A stretch of 6,987 nt of DNA from JBIICS01 sp044238735 (GTDB taxonomy: Bacteria > Bacteroidota > Bacteroidia > UBA4408), in assembly GCA_044238735.1 (NCBI GenBank), contig JBIICS010000145.1:1-6987 (forward strand), written 5' to 3'. Below the pieces are notes generated by a model. That model was not told the DNA's origin. It was given only the letters and a program-made list of their open reading frames with translations, and searched no databases. Position numbers and translations under genes: made by a program. Positions 1 through 6,206 of the stretch are shown in pieces (the first letter of the stretch is position 1; the number at the start of each line of letters is the position of its first letter).

Positions 1-638
1 AGCGGAATATACTGTGGTTCGGCATATAAACCGGCGGAAACAGGCTTAATTGATCTAAGCTGAAGACCTCCCCTACCCCCAATTAAATGAAGAGCCAGTA
101 CAAAAATCCAAACCAAGCTGGAAATCCAAAATTGTTGAATAGGTTTTATCGGATAACTAACATTAATCTTTTTAACACACTTTACAAAAGTGTAAATCAG
201 GATAATAAAAACAATAATTACATACCAATAATCGAGCGCAAAACTGGGGATTAATCTTAACAAATCGCTTCCCATTCCTTGCGTTAAAAACAACTCAATA
301 CCGGTTCGTTTTCCATTAAACTTAAAAAAAACCAGATCAATTGTGCAAAAAACAAAGGCAACAGAATTTACTAAAAAAAACAAGGAATTTAATAATGCGG
401 ATTTAATTCTGAAATTTAAACCATAAGGGAAAAAAACTAAGAATGCATACAATAAATTAGTATAAGCAATAGCTGATAAAGAAAAACGGAGTGAGGCTAA
501 CATCAAAAATATATAGTTAGTAAAAGTTAAACCCGAAAAAACGTTTTGATTAAATAAGTAAAAAAGATTAAAATATATAAGATAAACCAGTAGAACCAGT
601 CCGATCTTTAATAAATAATTAATAAACTTATTTCGCAT
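1..638 (-). CDS. LTA synthase-like sulfatase-fold membrane protein, N-terminal part (runs off left edge)
   Basis: An open frame runs from an ATG at 638 leftwards to the window edge, giving 212 codons without a stop; the C-terminal part is outside. The visible part is a membrane domain with hydrophobic stretches near residues 12-28, 40-72, 83-105, 137-153 and 168-186, matching the roughly five-helix N-terminal domain of LTA synthase/phosphoglycerol-transferase family proteins. Family-like local motifs are RFSLSAIAY (51-59), IDLVFFKFNGKRT (100-112), GGRGGLQLR (187-195) and AEPQY (206-210). In this family a periplasmic sulfatase-fold domain with a metal site and a catalytic Thr follows, and proteins are usually about 600-650 residues, so roughly two thirds is missing. 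It starts 13 bases after the gatC stop, so it is probably co-transcribed. Bacteroidota make no classical lipoteichoic acid; the substrate is unknown, and a phosphoglycerol, phosphoethanolamine or sulfate ester role is only inference. The family call rests on pattern recognition of the N-terminus. Confidence 0.75.
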   Translation of the reverse strand, partial: MRNKFINYLLKIGLVLLVYLIYFNLFYLFNQNVFSGLTFTNYIFLMLASLRFSLSAIAYTNLLYAFLVFFPYGLNFRIKSALLNSLFFLVNSVAFVFCTIDLVFFKFNGKRTGIELFLTQGMGSDLLRLIPSFALDYWYVIIVFIILIYTFVKCVKKINVSYPIKPIQQFWISSLVWIFVLALHLIGGRGGLQLRSIKPVSAGLYAEPQYIP

Positions 639-651
639 TTCACCCGTTAAA

Positions 652-948
652 TCAGGCGTTCTTATCTACTACTTTAGGAACCTTAAAATAATCAGAATCT
701 TTTTTTGGTGCATTTTTTAAAGCATCCCTTTGAGTAATTTCTGAGTGAACAACATCCTCACGAACAAAATTAGCATGTTCATTTACGTATATCAATGGTT
801 TAACATGATCCGTATCAACCTCATTTAACTTATTAACGAAATTAAGCATTCGGTTTAAATCACTCATAATCTCCGACTTTTCATCATTGCTAAATTGTAA
901 ACGAGCCAAATGAGCCAATCCATCAACCATTTTTTCGTCAATTTTCAT
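652..948 (-). CDS. gatC: Asp-tRNA(Asn)/Glu-tRNA(Gln) amidotransferase subunit C
   Basis: This is GatC, the small subunit of the GatCAB complex, which converts misacylated Glu-tRNA(Gln) and/or Asp-tRNA(Asn) to Gln-tRNA(Gln)/Asn-tRNA(Asn) in the cytoplasm. In known structures GatC wraps around the GatA-GatB interface and stabilises it; it has no catalytic residues. The 98-residue length is normal (about 95). Diagnostic segments are HLARLQFSNDE (13-23), the amphipathic helix LNRMLNFVNKLNEVDTD (31-47), VKPL (49-52), REDVV (63-67) and the C-terminal QRDALKNAPKKDSDYFKVP (73-91). The ATG at 948 lies 7 bases after the acyltransferase stop, with no Shine-Dalgarno sequence, so translation is probably coupled. 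gatA and gatB are not in the window. Separation of gatC from gatA/gatB is not rare outside Firmicutes, and this context says nothing about whether Gln or Asn tRNA is the substrate. Confidence 0.95.
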   Translation of the reverse strand: MKIDEKMVDGLAHLARLQFSNDEKSEIMSDLNRMLNFVNKLNEVDTDHVKPLIYVNEHANFVREDVVHSEITQRDALKNAPKKDSDYFKVPKVVDKNA

Positions 949-955
949 AGTAGTA

Positions 956-1693
956 CTATTTTAAGGGTTCTTCAATAATGTTGTAAACCTGTTCCTTCAA
1001 AGATACTAAATTATCCGGGCTTAAGCCTTTGGTAGAGATAGGTTTATGAATTTTAACCAATGCAATACCCGGACTGCCATTTGCTTTAAAAAAACCACCA
1101 TTTTGCAAGATTTTCCAATTATTAATAAATGTAACCGGTAAAATGGGAACCTGGTTCTCTACCGCCAATCGGAAAGCCCCGTTTTTAAATTCCTTTAAAA
1201 CGGGGACCTGTCTGCCTATGGTCCCCTCGGGAAATAGAAAAACAGACTCACCTCGTTTAACTCGCCTGTCGGCCTCCATAAATGCCCTATGAGATTCTAC
1301 TCGACTAACTCTTTCGACCAGAATATTCATTTTTTCGAAAAATATATTAAAAAGCGGAGCCTTCTTTAATTCGGCCTTGCCCATAAATACAAAATAACAA
1401 TCGAAAAGGTAATAAGAAAGAACAATATCCAAATAACTGGTATGATTGGCGCAAAAGACCACAGGACCTTTAATCGCATGATTATAAGAGCCTTTGAGCT
1501 TTTTTACAAAAATACCTGAGCCCCATAAAATCCAATGAGCCCAAAATCGCATCAATTTAAAAGACCATTTAAACCAAGACTCCTTGAATAATAATAATCT
1601 AAATAAAGGATATAAAATTAGCAAACCCAAACCAAAATTGAGTATAAACCAGGTCTTCCAAAAAACTTTGGGTATTGCCGTAAGTAATTTCAC
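956..1693 (-). CDS. plsC: Lysophospholipid acyltransferase (PlsC/LPLAT family, 1-acyl-sn-glycerol-3-phosphate acyltransferase)
   Basis: A 245-residue membrane-bound acyltransferase, likely transferring an acyl chain to lysophosphatidic acid to make phosphatidic acid, the precursor of membrane phospholipids. Hydrophobic segments near residues 12-37 and 48-62 anchor the N-terminus. The catalytic motif I is NHTSYLD (83-89), giving the H-x4-D pair His84/Asp89. Motif II is near GKAELKK (105-111), motif III is FPEGT (154-158), and motif IV is VPILPVT (182-188). Motif III continues with Ile159 rather than the Arg of the common FPEGTR form. The start is GTG at 1693: an in-frame TAA lies at 1706-1708 (minus-strand reading) and no ATG lies between. 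The gene is first in a unit with gatC and the LTA-synthase-like gene and is divergent from trpS. It could instead acylate another lysolipid, such as an ornithine- or amino-lipid precursor; the family is certain, the exact acceptor is not. Confidence 0.88.
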   Translation of the reverse strand: MKLLTAIPKVFWKTWFILNFGLGLLILYPLFRLLLFKESWFKWSFKLMRFWAHWILWGSGIFVKKLKGSYNHAIKGPVVFCANHTSYLDIVLSYYLFDCYFVFMGKAELKKAPLFNIFFEKMNILVERVSRVESHRAFMEADRRVKRGESVFLFPEGTIGRQVPVLKEFKNGAFRLAVENQVPILPVTFINNWKILQNGGFFKANGSPGIALVKIHKPISTKGLSPDNLVSLKEQVYNIIEEPLK

Positions 1694-1697
1694 CGTG

Positions 1698-1705
1698 CAA
1701 AAGTA
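1698..1705 (-). promoter_or_regulatory. Candidate Bacteroidota -7 element for plsC-gatC unit
   Basis: On the minus strand the bases read TACTTTTG, an exact match to the Bacteroidota -7 consensus TAnnTTTG. It ends only 4 bases before the GTG start of the acyltransferase. If used, the transcript would begin at or within a few bases of the start codon, so the mRNA would be leaderless or nearly so. I see no good TTTG-like -33 element at the expected spacing, which lowers confidence. An eight-base degenerate motif can occur by chance in A+T-rich DNA. Confidence 0.4.
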
Positions 1706-1741
1706 TTAATTCCTGACACATTACTTTAACCTAATGCTTGT

Positions 1742-1749
1742 TATATTTG
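1742..1749 (+). promoter_or_regulatory. Candidate Bacteroidota -7 element for trpS
   Basis: The bases read TATATTTG, an exact TAnnTTTG match, 14 bases before the trpS ATG at 1764. The predicted leader is about 8-10 bases, A+T-rich and without a Shine-Dalgarno sequence. The expected -33 region (around 1719-1725) has only a weak TTAC. There is no room for a T-box or an attenuator leader, so trpS appears to lack RNA-based tryptophan control from this promoter. Confidence 0.5.
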
Positions 1750-1763
1750 TATTTTAACAAATT

Positions 1764-2738
1764 ATGGCCCGAATTTTAACTGGTATTCAAAGTACAAACG
1801 TTCCTCATTTAGGAAATATTCTAGGCGCAATTAAACCTGCAATAGAATTATCTAAAGATGAAAAAAATGAATCGCTTTTTTTTATTGCAGATTTGCATTC
1901 CCTTACCTCATTAAAAGACAGCGCGTTCAGAAGAGAGTCAACATACGCGGTTGCTGCTACCTGGATTGCGATGGGGTTTAATACCGATAAAAATATCTTT
2001 TACCGCCAAAGCGATATACCCGAAGTGTGCGAACTTACCTGGTACTTAAGTTGTTTTACGCCCTATCCGATGCTTGCAAACGCTCATTCGTTTAAAGATA
2101 AAAGTAACCGCCTAAGCGATGTAAACGCCGGATTGTTTACCTATCCGGTTTTGATGGCGGCTGATATTTTATTGTACAACGCTCATCAGGTTCCGGTTGG
2201 AAAAGATCAACTTCAACATTTAGAAATTACACGCGACATTGCCAGTTCATTTAATAATCAATACGGAGAAACTTTTGTGGTTCCGGATTCTAAAATTGAC
2301 GAAAAGGTAATGATAGTCCCTGGGACAGACGGACAAAAAATGAGTAAATCTTACAACAATTACATCAACATTTTTTTACCCGAAAAAGAATTGAAAAAAG
2401 TTATAATGAGCATTATTACTGACAGTACTCCTTTAGAAGAACCCAAAAATCCGGAAACTTGTAATGTGTTTGCCCTTTTCAAATTAATAGCAACAGAATC
2501 ACAAACTCAGGAACTTAAATTAAAATATTTAGCCGGTAACTTTGGATATGGCCATGCAAAAACAGCCTTATTGGACCTTATTTTAGAAAACTATAAAGAT
2601 GCCCGAGAAAAGTTCAATTATTACATGGTTGATAAAACCATGCTGGAAAAAGAACTCCAAACTGGAGCAAACAAAGCCAGAAAAATAGCTAATGAAACCC
2701 TGCGTAAAGTGAGGGAAAAATTAGGATTTATAAACTAG
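1764..2738 (+). CDS. trpS: Tryptophan--tRNA ligase (TrpRS)
   Basis: A class I aminoacyl-tRNA synthetase that activates L-tryptophan with ATP and charges tRNA(Trp) in the cytoplasm. The 324-residue length fits bacterial TrpRS (about 325-335). The N-terminal TGIQS (6-10) and PHLGN (14-18) form the nucleotide-binding HIGH-type signature. FFIADLHSLT (39-48) is the Rossmann-fold strand and loop. YPVLMAADILLY (127-138) is the tryptophan-pocket helix with the conserved Asp134, VPVGKDQLQHLE (143-154) is the family GxDQxxH block, and DGQKMSKSYNN (189-199) contains the KMSKS loop. The C-terminal region from about 205 is the helical anticodon-recognition part, ending in KVREKLGFIN. The ATG at 1764 is the natural start, since it sits directly before the conserved strand. 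No truncation or substitution of key residues was seen. It is divergent from plsC and looks monocistronic or weakly terminated. Confidence 0.97.
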   Translation: MARILTGIQSTNVPHLGNILGAIKPAIELSKDEKNESLFFIADLHSLTSLKDSAFRRESTYAVAATWIAMGFNTDKNIFYRQSDIPEVCELTWYLSCFTPYPMLANAHSFKDKSNRLSDVNAGLFTYPVLMAADILLYNAHQVPVGKDQLQHLEITRDIASSFNNQYGETFVVPDSKIDEKVMIVPGTDGQKMSKSYNNYINIFLPEKELKKVIMSIITDSTPLEEPKNPETCNVFALFKLIATESQTQELKLKYLAGNFGYGHAKTALLDLILENYKDAREKFNYYMVDKTMLEKELQTGANKARKIANETLRKVREKLGFIN

Positions 2739-2751
2739 CTGATAGTTTTTT
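2732..2751 (+). terminator. Weak candidate terminator overlapping the trpS stop
   Basis: AAACTA (2732-2737) and TAGTTT (2743-2748) are perfect inverse complements around a 5-base loop, followed directly by more T residues to 2751. The hairpin includes the trpS TAG stop codon. The 6-bp stem has a single G-C pair, so it would be a weak intrinsic terminator; read-through to the next genes is possible. The arrangement of stem then U-run is seen; function is inference. Confidence 0.3.
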
Positions 2752-2878
2752 AAAACCTTTTGTATTGCTTAGTTATGAATTAAACTAAATTATATGGGAA
2801 TACAATTATTAGAATCGAAAACACAACTGATATTAAGTAACCCAAAACTAAACTTTATGAGTATTTCAAATAAATAAA

Positions 2879-3547
2879 ATGAAAAAAATTATTTACCTCT
2901 TTCTACTTAGCATTACTTCAACAGTGGTTTTGGCCCAGGAAAAATTTACTATAAAAGAATCTAAAGATGATATTGGGGCAGAAAAAACTTTACAAAATGT
3001 TTACAAAATTAGCTTTGCAAAGGCGAATAAAGATATTGCAGAAAAGGAATTAAAATCATTTATAAAAGACAACAATGGCAAAACCAATCAGGTTCATAAA
3101 CAATTGTTCGGCGATAACCTGAGCATGAGCGATGTATGCGCAAATACATTTGACTTATATGCTAAGTTTTTCCAAAACGATAATGGTTCGCTGGACATAT
3201 ATGTTGGTATTGATTTAGGGGGGTCTTTTTTATCTTCCGCTACGCATCCCGAAATCAGCAATAGGCTGGAAAAATATCTAAATAGAATAGCCAATAGCAT
3301 CTATAATCAAACCCTTTCCGAACAAATAAAAGAAGAAGAAAAAAAATTAAAACAATTGGAAAAAGAACTTCAGAAATTAGAAAAACAAAAAGAAAATTTA
3401 AAATCAGATATAGAAGATTTCAAAGAAAAAATCGTTAAGGCAGAGGGTGAAATAGATCTAAATGTAAAAGCACAAATTGAGAAAAGAAAATCTATTGAAG
3501 ATCAAGTTAAGCTTTTAGAGGCTACCAAAAATAAACAACGCAACTAA
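2879..3547 (+). CDS. Exported coiled-coil protein of unknown function, linked to the RND transporter
   Basis: I do not recognise a named family. The 222 residues start with a Sec-type signal peptide: MKK, a hydrophobic core (4-18), and probable cleavage after VLA (17-19). There is no lipobox cysteine, so it is predicted soluble in the periplasm or exported further. A globular region (about 22-145) includes DVCANTFDLYA (85-95) and a glycine-containing strand DIYVGIDLGGSFLSS (106-120), which looks like the most conserved core; Cys87 is the only cysteine. From about 145 to 217 it is a long Lys/Glu/Leu-rich heptad region, a probable coiled coil of about 100 angstroms. The ATG at 2879 follows an A+T-rich leader without a Shine-Dalgarno sequence, as is normal in this phylum. 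Its stop lies 2 bases before the transporter start, implying co-translation and a possible joint role, for instance as a periplasmic adaptor or cargo-binding partner; that role is inference. Confidence 0.85.
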   Translation: MKKIIYLFLLSITSTVVLAQEKFTIKESKDDIGAEKTLQNVYKISFAKANKDIAEKELKSFIKDNNGKTNQVHKQLFGDNLSMSDVCANTFDLYAKFFQNDNGSLDIYVGIDLGGSFLSSATHPEISNRLEKYLNRIANSIYNQTLSEQIKEEEKKLKQLEKELQKLEKQKENLKSDIEDFKEKIVKAEGEIDLNVKAQIEKRKSIEDQVKLLEATKNKQRN

Positions 3548-3549
3548 CT

Positions 3550-5973
3550 ATGTGGAAATTTATAACACATTTCATTTTACGAAACCGATTGGCTATCATA
3601 ATAAGCTTGAGCATTACAGCTCTTGTTATGAGCTATTTTGCTTCTTACACCACAATTACATGGGAATTCCCGAAAATTTTACCTCAAACCGATACCACCT
3701 ATATTAAATATCAAGAATTTAAAAATAAATTTGGTGAAGACGGTACCGTTTTAATTATTGGTATACAGGATAAAGATTTTTTTCAAAAAGAAAAATACAA
3801 TGCATGGGATCAATTAGCCAGCGATGTAAAAAAGATAGACGGCATTCAGGAAGTAGTTTCTATTTCGCGTTTATACAACTTAAGTAAAAATGATAGTTTA
3901 GAGAAATTTGAATTTAAACCGGTATTCACTGGTCCAGTTCAAACACAAGAAAAACTGGATAGTATTAAAGATGTAGTATTGAATCTTCCTTTTTATGAAG
4001 GATTTATTTATGATAAGAAAAGTAATAGTACCGTTATGGCTATTACGTTTAATAAAACACAACTAAACTCTAAAGCACGATTATCCATTGTACCCAAGAT
4101 CAAGGAAATGGCAGATAAATACGGTACAACCTTTAACACCGAGATGCATTACTCAGGATTACCTTTTATAAGAACTATAGTTGCTACCATGGTATCTACC
4201 GAAATGTTCCAGTTTTTAGGACTGGCCTTGTTGGTTACTATTGTAGTTCTGTTAATTTTCTTTAAAAACTGGCAAGCCGTTGCCTTTTCTATGCTGGTAG
4301 TTCTTTTAGGCATGATTACTTCGTTTGGAACCATTTATTTAATGGGTTATCAGATTACTATTTTATCCGGCTTAATACCTCCACTCATTATTGTAATAGG
4401 AGTTCCAAACTGTATTTTTCTTATCAACACTTATTTTAGCGATTATTTAAAACATGGAAATCAGGCCCGAGCTCTAACAAGAATGATATCCAGAGCGGGA
4501 GTTTCTCTCTTTTTTGCCAACGTAACAACATCTATCGGTTTTTATGTTTTTGTATTTACCCATTCAAAAATTCTGGTTGAATTTGGAAGAGTTGCTGCGT
4601 TAAATGTTATGGTTACATACATTTTCTCGATGATATTATTACCAACTATTTACAGCTATCTAAAACCACCGAAATCTAAACATACCAAACATGTAGAAGG
4701 AAAACGATCTTCCGGTTTACTTTTGTTTATAGACAGACTAGTTCAAAAACAAAGAAAAGCAATCTATTTTACCGTTGTTTTACTTTGTTTGATTTCTGCA
4801 TATGGTTTAACCAAATTAAAGGCATTGGGTTATGTTGTAGACGATCTTCCTAAAGGAGATAAGGTATACAGCGACATGGATTTTTTTGAGGAAATTTATC
4901 ACGGTGTTTTACCTTTTGAAATAAGTATTGATACAAAAAAAGAAAAGGGAGTATTTCAAAGCAGAACCATTTATAAAATTCATAAACTCCAAAAAATGCT
5001 TGCGGAATATAAAGAATTCTCAAAGCCTTTATCCATTGTAGAAGCAATTAAATTTTCCAATCAGGCCTACCACGAAGGAAAAAGAAAATTCTATATTTTA
5101 CCGGGCGCAGCCGACCTTAAACAAATTGCTGATTATGCAGCCAACGGAAGTAATCCTAAAAAACAGGATCAGCTTAAAGCTTTTGTAGACAGTACTAAAA
5201 GATATACTCGCGTTAGCATTCAAATGGCTGATATCGGCAGCATAGAAATGAAAAAACTTCTTGCAGAAATAAAACCTAAAATTGATTCGATTTTTAATTT
5301 TAATTACGATAATAAAATGTGGGAAACAGGCGATAATAAATTTGATGTTTCGCTTACCGGAAATTCTCTAATGTTTTTAAAAGGAAATGATTATCTGGTT
5401 AAAAACTTGATAGAAAGCGTGGGTATTGCTATTTTCTTAATAACACTGGTAATGATTTCACTCTTTGCGTCTATACGAATGATTTTTATTTCGATAGTCC
5501 CCAGTTTAATTCCTTTACTTATTACGGCAGGCCTTATGGGATACCTGGGTATAAATTTAAAACCAAGTACCATCTTAATTTTTAGTATTGCTTTTGGAAT
5601 TGCTTCAGATGGCACCTTGTACTTTCTAACCAAATACAGACACGAGTTAAAAAACAATAATTTAACTATTTCTAAAGCAGTAAGTATATCTATTAAAGAA
5701 GTTGGATTAAGCATGATTTTTACGGCAATTATATTAGCCTGTGGTTTTGGAATTTTTACTGCTTCTACTTTTGGTGGCACTAAAGCAGTTGGTTTTTTAA
5801 TACCTGTAACTTTAATCTTTGCTTATGCTTCGAATCTGATTTTACTCCCCTCCTTTTTATTGTCTTTAGAAAAATACATTACTAAAAAAGAAATTACTGA
5901 AAAACCTCTTTTTGAAGTAGATCAAGAGGAAATTGTTAAGGAAGACGAATATAAAGACCTTAAAATTGAATAA
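3550..5973 (+). CDS. RND/MMPL-superfamily transporter, 12 transmembrane segments
   Basis: An 807-residue inner-membrane protein of the RND superfamily, in the MMPL/HpnN/Patched-like branch rather than the AcrB branch (about 1,030 residues). It has the repeated layout of this branch: TM1 (about 13-32), periplasmic domain 1 (33-218), TM2-TM6 (about 220-370), a cytoplasmic linker, TM7 (about 405-422), periplasmic domain 2 (425-617), TM8-TM12 (about 619-771), and an acidic cytoplasmic tail (from about 776). TM10 carries GIASDGTLYFLTKY (683-696) with Asp687, the usual proton-relay position. The matching place in TM4 reads GVPNCIFLINTY (284-295) with Asn287 instead. Relatives move lipids or other hydrophobic molecules to the periplasm or outer membrane using the proton gradient; the substrate here is unknown. 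The ATG at 3550 follows the upstream stop by 2 bases, so translation is probably coupled to the coiled-coil protein. No MacA/AcrA-type adaptor or TolC-like gene is present. Confidence 0.9.
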   Translation: MWKFITHFILRNRLAIIISLSITALVMSYFASYTTITWEFPKILPQTDTTYIKYQEFKNKFGEDGTVLIIGIQDKDFFQKEKYNAWDQLASDVKKIDGIQEVVSISRLYNLSKNDSLEKFEFKPVFTGPVQTQEKLDSIKDVVLNLPFYEGFIYDKKSNSTVMAITFNKTQLNSKARLSIVPKIKEMADKYGTTFNTEMHYSGLPFIRTIVATMVSTEMFQFLGLALLVTIVVLLIFFKNWQAVAFSMLVVLLGMITSFGTIYLMGYQITILSGLIPPLIIVIGVPNCIFLINTYFSDYLKHGNQARALTRMISRAGVSLFFANVTTSIGFYVFVFTHSKILVEFGRVAALNVMVTYIFSMILLPTIYSYLKPPKSKHTKHVEGKRSSGLLLFIDRLVQKQRKAIYFTVVLLCLISAYGLTKLKALGYVVDDLPKGDKVYSDMDFFEEIYHGVLPFEISIDTKKEKGVFQSRTIYKIHKLQKMLAEYKEFSKPLSIVEAIKFSNQAYHEGKRKFYILPGAADLKQIADYAANGSNPKKQDQLKAFVDSTKRYTRVSIQMADIGSIEMKKLLAEIKPKIDSIFNFNYDNKMWETGDNKFDVSLTGNSLMFLKGNDYLVKNLIESVGIAIFLITLVMISLFASIRMIFISIVPSLIPLLITAGLMGYLGINLKPSTILIFSIAFGIASDGTLYFLTKYRHELKNNNLTISKAVSISIKEVGLSMIFTAIILACGFGIFTASTFGGTKAVGFLIPVTLIFAYASNLILLPSFLLSLEKYITKKEITEKPLFEVDQEEIVKEDEYKDLKIE

Positions 5974-6007
5974 AAACCCCCACTCGATTTCGTAATATAT
6001 CCCAAAA

Positions 6008-6023
6008 CTACAGACCTTTGTAG
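6008..6023. other. Short hairpin downstream of the transporter gene
   Basis: CTACA (6008-6012) and TGTAG (6019-6023) are perfect inverse complements around a 6-base loop, 34 bases after the transporter stop. No T-run follows, so it is not a good intrinsic terminator on the plus strand. It may still slow decay or be chance. Confidence 0.25.
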
Positions 6024-6078
6024 GATTTAAGTATCTATTTATCTATACCCTCTAGATTAAAAAACCATTAATTAACCA

Positions 6079-6111
6079 CCTGTATTTATATCCAAAACAT
6101 TGATAAACAGG
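6079..6111. other. Bulged inverted repeat in the spacer before the fasciclin gene
   Basis: CCTG-TA-TTTAT (6079-6089) pairs with ATAAACAGG (6103-6111) to give nine base pairs with a 2-base bulge around a loop of about 13 bases. It lies about 95 bases before the fasciclin ATG. A T-run starts only about 18 bases later (6128-6135), too far for a classical terminator. It might be an operator, a leader structure or chance. The rest of the 5974-6206 spacer is A+T-rich with no visible ORF or RNA gene. Confidence 0.25.
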
Positions 6112-6173
6112 CAGTTGTGTATTTAACTCTTTTTTAATTTAAATTACCTAAACAATCACCCCTTATTTCTGTT

Positions 6174-6182
6174 TAAGTTTTG
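6174..6182 (+). promoter_or_regulatory. Possible -7-like element for the fasciclin gene (imperfect)
   Basis: The bases TAAGTTTTG resemble the Bacteroidota -7 consensus TAnnTTTG but with one extra base between TA and TTTG. The ATG at 6207 is 24 bases downstream, a reasonable leader. No clear -33 element is seen upstream. The gene must have a promoter somewhere in this 233-base spacer; this is only the best-looking candidate. Confidence 0.25.
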
Positions 6183-6206
6183 TTATAAAACTATAAACAA
6201 TAAAAT

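Noticed and set aside
1694..1763. A T-box or trp attenuator upstream of trpS
   Set aside because: The spacer is only 70 bases, has no T-box sequence, no leader peptide with Trp codons and no terminator hairpin.
2739..2878. A promoter for the coiled-coil/RND pair in the 140-base spacer
   Set aside because: One is expected, but I find no exact TAnnTTTG element; near matches such as that around 2863-2870 are too weak to annotate.
3094..3300. A 68-codon minus-strand open frame with a lipobox-like LLISGC
   Set aside because: It is antisense to the most conserved part of the exported coiled-coil protein, has no promoter or partner gene, and the lipobox resemblance is isolated and not at a proper N-terminal signal position.
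4149..5047. Two short minus-strand open frames (4149-4334 and 4850-5047) inside the transporter gene
   Set aside because: Both are antisense to a well-supported gene and show no recognisable protein features.
5391..5780. A 129-codon minus-strand open frame inside the RND transporter gene
   Set aside because: It lies entirely antisense to TM8-TM11 coding sequence; its Ile/Lys/Pro-rich translation resembles no protein family and is a by-product of hydrophobic codons on the other strand.
6136..6145. Perfect 10-base palindrome AATTTAAATT
   Set aside because: It is composed only of A and T in a very A+T-rich spacer, so chance is the simplest explanation.
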